Assembly: GCA_900757595.1 (NCBI GenBank)
Contig: CAAEOL010000008.1
Span: forward strand, 1-17,348
Source of the DNA: an uncultured Collinsella sp.
GTDB lineage: Bacteria > Actinomycetota > Coriobacteriia > Coriobacteriales > Coriobacteriaceae
Length of the DNA stretch: 17,348 nucleotides
Direction: 5' to 3'
Positions 1 through 6,047 of the stretch are shown in pieces. Both the position numbers and the translations under genes were made by a program. Every line of letters starts with the position of its first letter. The first letter of the stretch is position 1. The notes under the pieces were generated by a model. The model saw only the letters and a list, made by a program, of their open reading frames with translations, was not told the DNA's origin and searched no databases.

Positions 1-3
1 AGG

Positions 4-76
4 TTGTCGCGGGTTCCGCACGAGCCGGAGGCCACTTAATGTGGCCTCCGTGCGAGCCAGGACTGTAGAGCAGCAA
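4..76 (+). ncRNA. Candidate structured RNA element, copy 1 (73 nt)
   Basis: This 73-nt segment aligns without gaps to 17276-17348. The first 19 nt differ at one position, and the last 19 nt (ending ACTGTAGAGCAGCAA) are identical. Between them is a 9-bp hairpin, GGAGGCCAC at 27-35 and GTGGCCTCC at 41-49, with loop TTAAT. In copy 2 three consecutive stem pairs change on both arms so that pairing is kept, and the loop stays TTAAT. Below the hairpin, CGCAC at 17-21 can pair with GTGCG at 50-54, leaving a 5-nt bulge. Conserved flanks around a covarying stem suggest selection on RNA structure. An intrinsic terminator follows 25 nt downstream, so this may be a small RNA, a leader, or the 3' end of an upstream transcript. 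I cannot assign it to a named family. The strand is inferred from the terminator and from the direction of neighbouring genes. Confidence 0.5.
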
Positions 77-100
77 ACTTAACCCCGCGCCGCCCGGTCC

Positions 101-138
101 GGGAATCCGCCCCCGCGCACAGGAGGGGATTCCTTTTG
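101..138 (+). terminator. Probable intrinsic terminator upstream of the rpsL promoter
   Basis: GGAATCC at 102-108 pairs with GGATTCC at 127-133. Two more G-C pairs are possible inside after a one-base bulge. The right arm runs straight into TTTTGTG. The loop is long and GC-rich, which weakens the call. It would end transcription coming from upstream or from the structured element at 4-76, before the rpsL promoter at 193. The left arm could also pair weakly with GGTTCC at 13-18 of the element, one base bulged, which would be a mutually exclusive arrangement. Confidence 0.5.
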
Positions 139-192
139 TGTAGGCTTTGCGGAAATGTGCCTATTTTGGGATACGCCCGGCGGCGTGGTCTG

Positions 193-221
193 TTGACGGC
201 ACAGCTAACGCCACGTATCCT
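193..221 (+). promoter_or_regulatory. Promoter of the rpsL-rpsG-fusA-rpsJ operon
   Basis: TTGACG at 193-198 and TATCCT at 216-221 are separated by 17 bases. This is a good sigma-70-type -35 and a 4-of-6 match for the -10. Transcription would start near 228, giving a leader of about 85 nt before rpsL. The leader contains a small hairpin, AGGGG at 241-245 with CCCCT at 254-258, of unknown role. It is the best promoter-like pair in the 138-314 stretch. Confidence 0.55.
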
Positions 222-314
222 ATCGAACTGCGTGTTTCGTAGGGGGATGCTGACCCCTCGATTCAAGCCGTTGCACTTTACAGAAAGCTGGAATCATTCG
301 AGAAGGAGTACGCT

Positions 315-692
315 TTGCCTACTATTAACCAGCTGGTTCGCCAGGGCCGTCGTTCCGTGCCCAAGAAGTCCAAGAACGCTGCTCTGCAGCACAACTCCCA
401 GAAGCGCGGCGTGTGCACCCGCGTCTTCACCACGAGCCCCAAGAAGCCGAACTCGGCTCTTCGTAAGGTTGCCCGTGTTCGCCTCGTCAACGGCATCGAA
501 GTTACTGCTTACATCCCGGGTGAGGGCCACAACCTGCAGGAGCACTCCATCGTGCTCGTCCGCGGCGGTCGTGTCCGTGACCTCCCTGGTGTCCGTTATC
601 ACGTCATCCGTGGCGCCTACGACGCTGCTCCGGTCCAGAACCGTATGCAGGCCCGTTCCAAGTACGGTGCTAAGCGCCCCAAGGCTAAATAA
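315..692 (+). CDS. rpsL: 30S ribosomal protein S12
   Basis: S12 lies at the decoding centre of the 30S subunit and controls translational accuracy. The 125-residue product matches the family length of about 124. It carries PKKPNSALRK (residues 42-51) and GGRVRDLPGVRY (84-95); Asp89 is the residue methylthiolated by RimO in E. coli. The start is TTG, preceded at a 6-nt gap by GAAGGAG (302-308); no ATG fits the conserved N-terminus MPTINQLVR. Lys43 is normal, but residue 88, Lys in E. coli and Mycobacterium tuberculosis, is Arg here (codon CGT at 576-578). K88R is a known streptomycin-resistance substitution in those species. It is the first gene of the operon, followed by a 74-nt gap to rpsG. 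Confidence 0.97.
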   Translation: MPTINQLVRQGRRSVPKKSKNAALQHNSQKRGVCTRVFTTSPKKPNSALRKVARVRLVNGIEVTAYIPGEGHNLQEHSIVLVRGGRVRDLPGVRYHVIRGAYDAAPVQNRMQARSKYGAKRPKAK

Positions 693-716
693 GCCAGATA
701 ACGTTTTGATACTTTC

Positions 717-745
717 GCCGTGTGCCGTCTTGAGCGCCGCACGGT
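717..745 (+). promoter_or_regulatory. Hairpin in the rpsL-rpsG intercistronic gap
   Basis: CCGTGTG at 718-724 pairs with CGCACGG at 738-744, seven pairs including one G-U, with a 13-nt loop. It ends 9 nt before the rpsG Shine-Dalgarno AAGGAGA (754-760). In E. coli, S7 represses its own synthesis by binding the S12-S7 intercistronic region, so this is a candidate for the same role. That function is inferred from position only. There is no U-tract, so it is not a terminator. Confidence 0.3.
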
Positions 746-766
746 AGACACTTAAGGAGATTTCAC

Positions 767-1240
767 ATGCCGCGTCGTGCAGCAGCTAATCGTCGTGAGG
801 TTCAGCCTGACGCCGTTTACAACAACCGCCTGGTGACTCAGCTCATCAACAAGGTCCTTCTTGACGGCAAGAAGGCCACCGCTGAGCGCATCGTTTACAC
901 CGCTTTCGAGATCGTTGCCGAGAAGTCCGAGGGTGGCGACGCTCTCGCTACCTTCAAGAAGGCTATGGACAACGTCAAGCCCACGCTCGAGGTTAAGCCC
1001 AAGCGTGTCGGTGGCGCTACCTATCAGGTCCCGATGGAGGTCAACTCCCGTCGTTCCACCGCTCTGGGCATCCGCTGGATCGTCAACTTCTCCCGTGCTC
1101 GCAAGGAGAAGACCATGGCCGAGCGTCTCGCCAACGAGATCCTCGACGCTTCCAACGGCCTGGGCGCTTCCGTCAAGAAGCGTGAGGACGTCTTCAAGAT
1201 GGCCGAGGCCAACCGCGCGTTCTCTCACTATCGTTGGTAA
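767..1240 (+). CDS. rpsG: 30S ribosomal protein S7
   Basis: S7 nucleates assembly of the 30S head and contacts the E-site tRNA and mRNA. The product has 157 residues, close to the usual 156, and opens with MPRRAAANRREVQPDAVY, followed by NRLVTQLINKVLLDGKK, both typical of bacterial S7. The C-terminal part (KKREDVFKMAEANRAFSHYRW) is also typical. The ATG is preceded by AAGGAGA at 754-760. It lies between rpsL and fusA, in the classical str-operon order, with a 19-nt gap to fusA. The only notable feature nearby is the upstream hairpin at 717-745. Confidence 0.97.
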   Translation: MPRRAAANRREVQPDAVYNNRLVTQLINKVLLDGKKATAERIVYTAFEIVAEKSEGGDALATFKKAMDNVKPTLEVKPKRVGGATYQVPMEVNSRRSTALGIRWIVNFSRARKEKTMAERLANEILDASNGLGASVKKREDVFKMAEANRAFSHYRW

Positions 1241-1259
1241 GTTAAGGTAAGGAACTAAC

Positions 1260-3359
1260 ATGGCTAAGCCTAAGTACAAGCTTTCCGATACCCGTAACAT
1301 CGGCATCATGGCCCACATCGATGCCGGTAAGACCACCACGACCGAGCGTATTCTTTACTACACCGGTAAGACCCACAAGATCGGTGAGGTCCATGAGGGC
1401 GCTGCCACCATGGACTGGATGGTTCAGGAGCAGGAGCGCGGTGTAACCATTACCTCCGCTGCTACCACCTGCTTCTGGAACAAGGACGGTAAGGACTACC
1501 GCATCCAGATCATCGACACCCCGGGCCACGTTGACTTCACCGCCGAGGTCGAGCGCTGCCTGCGCGTCCTCGATGGCGCTGTCGCCGTCTTCGACGCCGT
1601 TGCCGGCGTTCAGCCCCAGTCTGAGACCGTTTGGCGTCAGGCTTCTACCTTCAACGTCCCCCGCATCGCCTTCATCAACAAGTATGACCGCGTGGGCGCT
1701 GACTTCTTCAACGCTATCGAGACCATGAAGGATCGTCTCGACGCTAACGCCGTGGCCGCTCAGGTCCCGATGGGCGCCGAGGACAACTTCTGGGGCGTCA
1801 TCGACCTGGTCACCATGACTGCATGGGACTTCAAGGCCGACGAGAAGGGTATGACCTACCCCGAGCCGATGGACGAGATCCCGGCTGAGTTTGCCGACAT
1901 CGCTGCCACCAAGCGCGAGGAGCTCCTTGACGCTGCTGCCAGCTTTGACGACGAGCTCATGGAGAAGATCCTCATGGAGGAGGACTTCACCGTCGAGGAG
2001 CTCAAGGCTGCTCTGCGCAAGGGCGTTCTGGCCAACGAGCTCAACCTCGTCTTCGTGGGTTCCGCCTACAAGAACAAGGGCGTCCAGGAGCTGCTCGACG
2101 CTGTCGTCGACTACCTGCCCAGCCCGCTCGACGTTGAGGCCGTCACCGGTACCGATCCGGACACCGGCGAGGAGATCCAGCGTCATCCTTCCTTCGACGA
2201 GCCCTTCTCCGGCCTGGTCTTCAAGATCATGACCGACCCGTTCGTCGGTAAGCTCACCTATGTCCGCGTTTACTCCGGCCGCGCCGAGTCCGGCTCCTAC
2301 GTGGTCAACGCTTCCAATGGTCAGCGCGAGCGCCTCGGCCGCATCCTCGAGATGAACGCCGCCGAGCGTATCGACCGTGACGACGCTGCCGCCGGCGACA
2401 TCGTCGCTTGCGTCGGCTTCAAGAACTCCACCACCGGTGACACCCTGTGCGCCGAGGGCAAGGAGATCGTCCTCGAGAAGATCGAGTTCGCTAAGCCCGT
2501 TATCGACGTTGCCATCGAGCCCAAGACCAAGGCCGAGCAGGACAAGATGTCCCTGGCTCTGACCAAGCTCGCCGAGGAGGACCCGACCTTCCAGGTGTCC
2601 ACCAACCACGAGACCGGCCAGACCATCATCGCCGGCATGGGCGAGCTGCACCTCGAGATCATCGTCGACCGTCTGCTCCGCGAGTTCAAGGTTGACGCTA
2701 ACGTTGGTAAGCCCCAGGTTGCCTACCGCGAGACCGCTGGTCACGACGTCGAGAAGGCTGAGGGCAAGTTCGTCCGTCAGTCCGGCGGTCGCGGTCAGTA
2801 CGGCCACGCCGTCATCAAGCTCGAGAAGATGGAGGAGGGCTTCGGCTACGAGTTCGTCAACGCTATCGTCGGCGGCGTCGTGCCCAAGGAGTACATCCCG
2901 TCCATCGACAAGGGCATCCAGGAGGCCCTGAACACCGGTGTTATCGCCGGCTTCCCGGTCCTCGACGTTAAGGTCACCCTGTTCGACGGTTCTTACCACG
3001 AGGTCGACTCCTCCGAGGCCGCCTTCAAGATCGCCGGTTCCATGGCTATCAAGGACGCCCTCAAGAAGTCCGATCCGCAGCTGCTCGAGCCGATCATGGC
3101 TGTCGAGGTCGAGACCCCCGAGCAGTACATGGGCGACGTTATGGGCAACCTCTCCGGTCGCCGCGGCAAGATCGAGGGCATGGAGGATCGCAAGAACAGC
3201 AAGCTCATCCGTGCCAAGGTGCCGCTGGGCGAGATGTTCGGTTACGCTACCGACCTTCGCTCCCAGACCCAGGGCCGTGCATCCTACACGATGCAGTTCG
3301 ACTCTTATGAGCCCGCGCCCAAGTCCATCGTGGACGAGGTCATGAGCAAGAACGCCTAA
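1260..3359 (+). CDS. fusA: Translation elongation factor G
   Basis: EF-G is the GTPase that drives ribosome translocation and, with RRF, ribosome recycling. The 699-residue length is normal. The G-domain motifs are all visible: AHIDAGKT (18-25), RGVTI (60-64), DTPGH (86-90), NKYD (140-143) and a GSA motif near residue 262. The fourth motif is NKYD where E. coli has NKMD; this still fits NKxD. The later domains end with the usual GRASYTMQFDSYEPAP segment. The ATG has AAGGTAAGGA upstream (1245-1254). The gene sits in the str operon; no tuf follows, which is less usual, and rpsJ comes next after a 60-nt gap. Confidence 0.97.
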   Translation: MAKPKYKLSDTRNIGIMAHIDAGKTTTTERILYYTGKTHKIGEVHEGAATMDWMVQEQERGVTITSAATTCFWNKDGKDYRIQIIDTPGHVDFTAEVERCLRVLDGAVAVFDAVAGVQPQSETVWRQASTFNVPRIAFINKYDRVGADFFNAIETMKDRLDANAVAAQVPMGAEDNFWGVIDLVTMTAWDFKADEKGMTYPEPMDEIPAEFADIAATKREELLDAAASFDDELMEKILMEEDFTVEELKAALRKGVLANELNLVFVGSAYKNKGVQELLDAVVDYLPSPLDVEAVTGTDPDTGEEIQRHPSFDEPFSGLVFKIMTDPFVGKLTYVRVYSGRAESGSYVVNASNGQRERLGRILEMNAAERIDRDDAAAGDIVACVGFKNSTTGDTLCAEGKEIVLEKIEFAKPVIDVAIEPKTKAEQDKMSLALTKLAEEDPTFQVSTNHETGQTIIAGMGELHLEIIVDRLLREFKVDANVGKPQVAYRETAGHDVEKAEGKFVRQSGGRGQYGHAVIKLEKMEEGFGYEFVNAIVGGVVPKEYIPSIDKGIQEALNTGVIAGFPVLDVKVTLFDGSYHEVDSSEAAFKIAGSMAIKDALKKSDPQLLEPIMAVEVETPEQYMGDVMGNLSGRRGKIEGMEDRKNSKLIRAKVPLGEMFGYATDLRSQTQGRASYTMQFDSYEPAPKSIVDEVMSKNA

Positions 3360-3419
3360 GTTCGAGCTCCCTGTTACGTAATCCGCGAGAACATCTCTCG
3401 CACTCTTTGGAGGTTTAAG

Positions 3420-3728
3420 TTGGCTACCCAGAAGATCCGCATTCGCCTCAAGGGCTATGATCACGAGGTCGTCGATCAGTCCGCGAAGCTCATCGTCGAG
3501 ACCGCTCAGAAGACCGGCGCTCGCGTTTCCGGTCCTGTCCCCCTGCCCACCGAGCGCAACCTGTACACGGTTATCCGCTCGCCGCACGTGAACAAGGACT
3601 CCCGTGAGCAGTTCGAGATGCGCACCCACAAGCGCCTCATCGACATCCTCGACCCCACCTCGGGCACCGTTGATTCGCTCATGCGTCTCGACCTCCCCGC
3701 TGGCGTCGACATCGACATCAAGCTATAA
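3420..3728 (+). CDS. rpsJ: 30S ribosomal protein S10
   Basis: S10 is a small 30S head protein (NusE) that also takes part in transcription antitermination. The 102 residues match the family. Typical segments are QKIRIRLKGYDHEVVDQSA near the start, GPVPLPTE in the middle and LPAGVDIDIKL at the end. The start is TTG, 6 nt after GGAGG (3409-3413), the second TTG-started ribosomal gene here. Normally rpsJ opens the S10 operon (rplC, rplD and so on). Here it is the last gene of the str operon and is followed by a strong terminator and a convergent gene, so the junction to an S10 operon is broken at this point. Confidence 0.96.
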   Translation: MATQKIRIRLKGYDHEVVDQSAKLIVETAQKTGARVSGPVPLPTERNLYTVIRSPHVNKDSREQFEMRTHKRLIDILDPTSGTVDSLMRLDLPAGVDIDIKL

Positions 3729-3749
3729 GCGATATCGCTCATAGCTTAC

Positions 3750-3790
3750 AGAGCCCCGCTGCCATTACGGTAGCGGGGCTCTTTTGTTTT
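3750..3790 (+). terminator. Strong intrinsic terminator of the str-type operon
   Basis: GAGCCCCGCTGCC at 3751-3763 pairs with GGTAGCGGGGCTC at 3769-3781, thirteen pairs with one G-U and a 5-nt loop. An extra A-T pair closes the base (3750 with 3782). TTTTGTTTT follows. It lies 21 nt after the rpsJ stop. The sequence on the other side is not A-rich, so it is unlikely to end birA transcription well. Nothing else is seen between here and 3843. Confidence 0.93.
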
Positions 3791-3843
3791 GAATGATGGT
3801 TTGCACTGCCGGGTAATGCTGCCGAGTAGGTGGGTGCGGCGCC

Positions 3844-4620
3844 CTATTCGCTCAAGTGGCGCAGCGATGCCCCCTCAAAATGGAAGGATCGCACGCCGCC
3901 TTCCGTTTCGATGCACGCGCGACCAAAGGCATCGACGGTTTTAAAGATGCCTCGCGCCAGCTCGTCTCCGGCGGGGGAGCGGGCGATAACGTGCTTCCCA
4001 ATCCAATTGAGGTGAGCGATATATTCGTCGTGGACGGGCGCGAGCGGACCGGCGTCTTCTTCCTTGGCATTGAGGCGCTCTGCCCAGGCATCTACAGCGT
4101 CTATAACTGCGTGATAGACCTCATCGAGGAGCATGTCGACGGCGGGAACGCTCTCGTTGAGGTCCGAGAGGCCAATTGCCGCCAGGCCGCCATCGGGCAC
4201 CTCTTGGGGCGTGTAGTTTACGTTGACGCCAATGCCGCAGACGGCGAAAGGTTTGCCTTCGTTGTCGCGTGCGGCCTCGACCAGAATGCCGCCGAGCTTG
4301 CGTCCTCGCGCGACAAGGTCGTTGGGCCATTTAAGGCGAATCTCGTTTGCAAGACCCTGCTTTTCGAGTGCTTCGAGCACCGCTAGGCCGCTGACGGCGG
4401 CAAGACCAGAGAACTTTGCAGGATTAACGCATGGGCGCAGGACAATCGAAAGCAATAAGTTGCCTGCGGTTGAATCCCACTTGTGGCCGCGCCGGCCGCG
4501 TCCTGCTGTCTGGGCCCGGGCGGCAAGTCCTGTGCCGTGCGGCGCTCCCTGTTTTCCTGCTTCGAGCAGGTCATCGTTGGTCGATCCGGTTACGTCGACT
4601 ATCGTTAATTTGGCATCCAT
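3844..4620 (-). CDS. birA: Biotin-[acetyl-CoA-carboxylase] ligase, class I (no HTH domain)
   Basis: The enzyme activates biotin as biotinyl-AMP and attaches it to the biotinyl lysine of AccB. The 258-residue protein shows the catalytic-domain motifs GSTN (12-15), GRGRRG (40-45), KWPND (97-101), KLGGIL (108-113) and GIGVNVN, followed by a small C-terminal domain of the usual kind. E. coli BirA has about 321 residues with an N-terminal helix-turn-helix. Here that part is missing and the protein starts almost directly at the catalytic core, so it is probably an enzyme only, not a repressor. The start is supported by AGGAGGT on the minus strand (4637-4631), 10 nt away. It is divergent from the fatty-acid operon that encodes its likely substrate AccB (10001-10477). 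No clear terminator follows it. Confidence 0.9.
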   Translation of the reverse strand: MDAKLTIVDVTGSTNDDLLEAGKQGAPHGTGLAARAQTAGRGRRGHKWDSTAGNLLLSIVLRPCVNPAKFSGLAAVSGLAVLEALEKQGLANEIRLKWPNDLVARGRKLGGILVEAARDNEGKPFAVCGIGVNVNYTPQEVPDGGLAAIGLSDLNESVPAVDMLLDEVYHAVIDAVDAWAERLNAKEEDAGPLAPVHDEYIAHLNWIGKHVIARSPAGDELARGIFKTVDAFGRACIETEGGVRSFHFEGASLRHLSE

Positions 4621-4662
4621 AACGGTTGCTACCTCCTAAGTTAATAAGGCAATCGCGTAATG

Positions 4663-4709
4663 GTGTCGAGAGATAGACACAATGTGAAGCCTTTGTCGCA
4701 TTTGGACAA
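4663..4709. promoter_or_regulatory. Two short inverted repeats in the birA leader region
   Basis: GTGTC at 4663-4667 with GACAC at 4676-4680, and TTGTC at 4693-4697 with GACAA at 4705-4709, form two short dyads with 8- and 7-nt centres. They lie between the birA start and the fab operators, where birA transcription must begin. They could be protein sites or weak RNA hairpins. I saw no convincing birA promoter; a minus-strand TTGACG (4728-4723) inside the first operator could be its -35, but the matching -10 is poor. Confidence 0.25.
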
Positions 4710-4713
4710 TTTA

Positions 4714-4732
4714 ATGTTAACACGTCAACAAC
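4714..4732. promoter_or_regulatory. Putative operator 1 of the fatty-acid operon
   Basis: The 19-bp sequence ATGTTAACACGTCAACAAC matches 4762-4780 at 18 of 19 positions. Its core, GTTAACACGTCAAC, is an imperfect palindrome with 10 of 14 positions symmetric, as expected for a dimeric repressor. It lies where the -35 of the downstream promoter should be. The identity of the bound protein is unknown, and no regulator gene is in this window. Confidence 0.5.
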
Positions 4733-4745
4733 GACTGAAATGCGC

Positions 4746-4751
4746 TATCCT
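4746..4751 (+). promoter_or_regulatory. Candidate -10 of the fab operon promoter
   Basis: TATCCT, the same hexamer as the rpsL -10, lies between the two 19-bp repeats. The -35 region at 17-bp spacing reads CGTCAA, a poor match, and falls inside operator 1. Transcription would start near 4758, just ahead of operator 2. This layout fits repression by blocking RNA polymerase, but the weak -35 leaves the promoter uncertain. Confidence 0.35.
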
Positions 4752-4761
4752 CTCTTGGTCG

Positions 4762-4780
4762 ATGTAAACACGTCAACAAC
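4762..4780. promoter_or_regulatory. Putative operator 2 of the fatty-acid operon
   Basis: ATGTAAACACGTCAACAAC is the second copy of the 19-bp sequence at 4714-4732. The centres are 48 bp apart, between four and five helical turns. It covers the expected start of transcription and ends 2 nt before the fabH Shine-Dalgarno (4783-4790). It does not resemble the AT-rich TTTGA-type sites of FabT as I know them. Confidence 0.5.
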
Positions 4781-4796
4781 TCAAAGGAGGTTAGTG

Positions 4797-5756
4797 ATGG
4801 GTTTCACGATTCTTGGAACAGGCTCGGCGCTTCCTGAGCGCAGTGTTTCCAATGACGAGCTGTCTGAGTTCCTCGATACCTCGGATGAGTGGATTTTTAC
4901 CCGCACAGGTATCAAGAGCCGCCACGTCTGCACCACCGAGTCACTTGACGACCTTGCCGTAGCGGCGAGCGAGCGGGCACTCCAGGTGTCCGGAATCGAC
5001 GCGAGTCAGCTGGATCTGATCGTCTGCTCGACGACGACAGGTGACCACCTTGTTCCCGCTGAGGCGTGTGCCGTTGCTGAGCGACTAGGCGCGACGTGCC
5101 CTGCCTTCGATGTCTCGGCGGCCTGCGCCGGCTTCGTATTTGCGCTCGATGTCGCCGAGGGCTATATCGCCCGCGGCCGTGCCGAGCGCGTGCTTGTCGT
5201 TGCTGCCGAGCAGATGACGCGCGCGCTCGACTGGACCGACCGCGCCACCTGCGTGCTCTTTGGCGATGGGGCAGGCGCCGCAGTGATTGAGGCTGGGGGA
5301 GACAGCCCCCTTGCCGTTGAGCTTTCGACGGCGCCCGACGTCGAGACGTTGCGCGTTCCCGGTCTGGTCGGTACCTCGCCGTTTAAGGCCTCCGCAGATA
5401 GCGAGAGCGTGCTGTCCATGAATGGCCGCCGCGTGTTCAAGTTCGGCGTCAACGCCATCTGCGACACGGTCCATAAGCTCGCCTGCGACGCGAGTATCGC
5501 GGTCGAGGACATCGACCATTTTGTATTCCATCAGGCCAACGAGCGAATTTTGAACCAGGCGATCAAGCGCCTGGGCGTGCCGGACGAGCGCGTGGTTCGC
5601 ACGTTGCGCGAGACCGGCAACATTTCGAGCGCATGCATTCCGCTTGCCCTCGACCGGCTGGCAAACGCCGGTGCACTTCACACGGGCGACACGATCGCCT
5701 TGGTTGGATTTGGCGCCGGCCTGGATATAGGTGGCTATCTGCTTCGTTGGAAGTAG
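4797..5756 (+). CDS. fabH: Beta-ketoacyl-ACP synthase III
   Basis: FabH starts fatty-acid synthesis by condensing an acyl-CoA (acetyl-CoA or a branched primer) with malonyl-ACP. The 319-residue protein has the catalytic triad Cys110 (DVSAACAGF), His245 (HFVFHQANER) and Asn275 (ETGNISSA), and the GDGAGAAVI loop. The reading frame stays open back to an ATG at 4740, but that start would lie inside the promoter and operators. AAAGGAGG at 4783-4790 points to ATG 4797, with GTG 4794 directly before it as an alternative. It is the first gene of a ten-gene operon. The primer preference cannot be told from the sequence by eye. Confidence 0.95.
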   Translation: MGFTILGTGSALPERSVSNDELSEFLDTSDEWIFTRTGIKSRHVCTTESLDDLAVAASERALQVSGIDASQLDLIVCSTTTGDHLVPAEACAVAERLGATCPAFDVSAACAGFVFALDVAEGYIARGRAERVLVVAAEQMTRALDWTDRATCVLFGDGAGAAVIEAGGDSPLAVELSTAPDVETLRVPGLVGTSPFKASADSESVLSMNGRRVFKFGVNAICDTVHKLACDASIAVEDIDHFVFHQANERILNQAIKRLGVPDERVVRTLRETGNISSACIPLALDRLANAGALHTGDTIALVGFGAGLDIGGYLLRWK

Positions 5757-5808
5757 CCGCACATAGGAAATAAAAACGCCCCTAGGGCACAAACAAAGGA
5801 GAACTACC

Positions 5809-6045
5809 ATGGCAGATCAGAAGACCTTCGAGCGCGTTTGCGACATTATCCGCGAGACCGCCGGCCTTGACGACGTCGAGATGAAGCCCGAGTCCACGCT
5901 TGAGGAGATTGGTCTCGACAGTCTGGGCACTGTCGAGATCCTCGTCGCCGTCGAGGACGAGTTTGGCATCCAGCTCGATACCGAGGAGAACCCCAAGACG
6001 GTCGGCGAGTTCGCCGATACGGTCGAGGCGGCAATGGAGAAGTAG
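5809..6045 (+). CDS. acpP: Acyl carrier protein
   Basis: ACP carries the growing acyl chain on a phosphopantetheine arm. The 78-residue acidic protein matches the family length. The attachment serine is Ser38 in GLDSLGTVEI. The residue after the usual DSL is Gly rather than the more common Asp. The leader between fabH and acpP is A-rich and holds AAAGGAG (5796-5802), which suggests high translation, as fits a protein needed in excess over the enzymes. A short palindrome, GCCC-CTA-GGGC roughly, sits at 5778-5788. No gene for ACP synthase is in the window. The fabK start follows 2 nt after the stop. Confidence 0.96.
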   Translation: MADQKTFERVCDIIRETAGLDDVEMKPESTLEEIGLDSLGTVEILVAVEDEFGIQLDTEENPKTVGEFADTVEAAMEK

Positions 6046-6047
6046 AG

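Noticed and set aside
4..76. A tRNA or known riboswitch at the left edge
   Set aside because: There is no cloverleaf, no T-arm or CCA, and I could not recognise the conserved core of any riboswitch class I know.
136..747. A 203-codon plus-strand frame across the rpsL leader and rpsL
   Set aside because: It overlaps rpsL in another frame, its product is Arg/Ser/Thr-rich without a known domain, and it lacks a Shine-Dalgarno.
1242..3629. A 795-codon open frame on the minus strand over fusA and rpsJ
   Set aside because: It is the antisense shadow of fusA. GC-rich codon bias leaves the frame free of stops, and the product has no recognisable domain, while the plus strand encodes a full EF-G.
4723..4728. 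A birA promoter using the minus-strand TTGACG inside operator 1
   Set aside because: The -10 at 16 to 18 bp spacing is a poor match (CCAAAT or worse), so it is mentioned only as a possibility and not listed as a promoter.
4740..4796. An N-terminal extension of FabH from ATG 4740
   Set aside because: It would be translated through the promoter and operator 2, with no Shine-Dalgarno at 4740. The site AAAGGAGG and the conserved MGFTILGTG start fit 4797.
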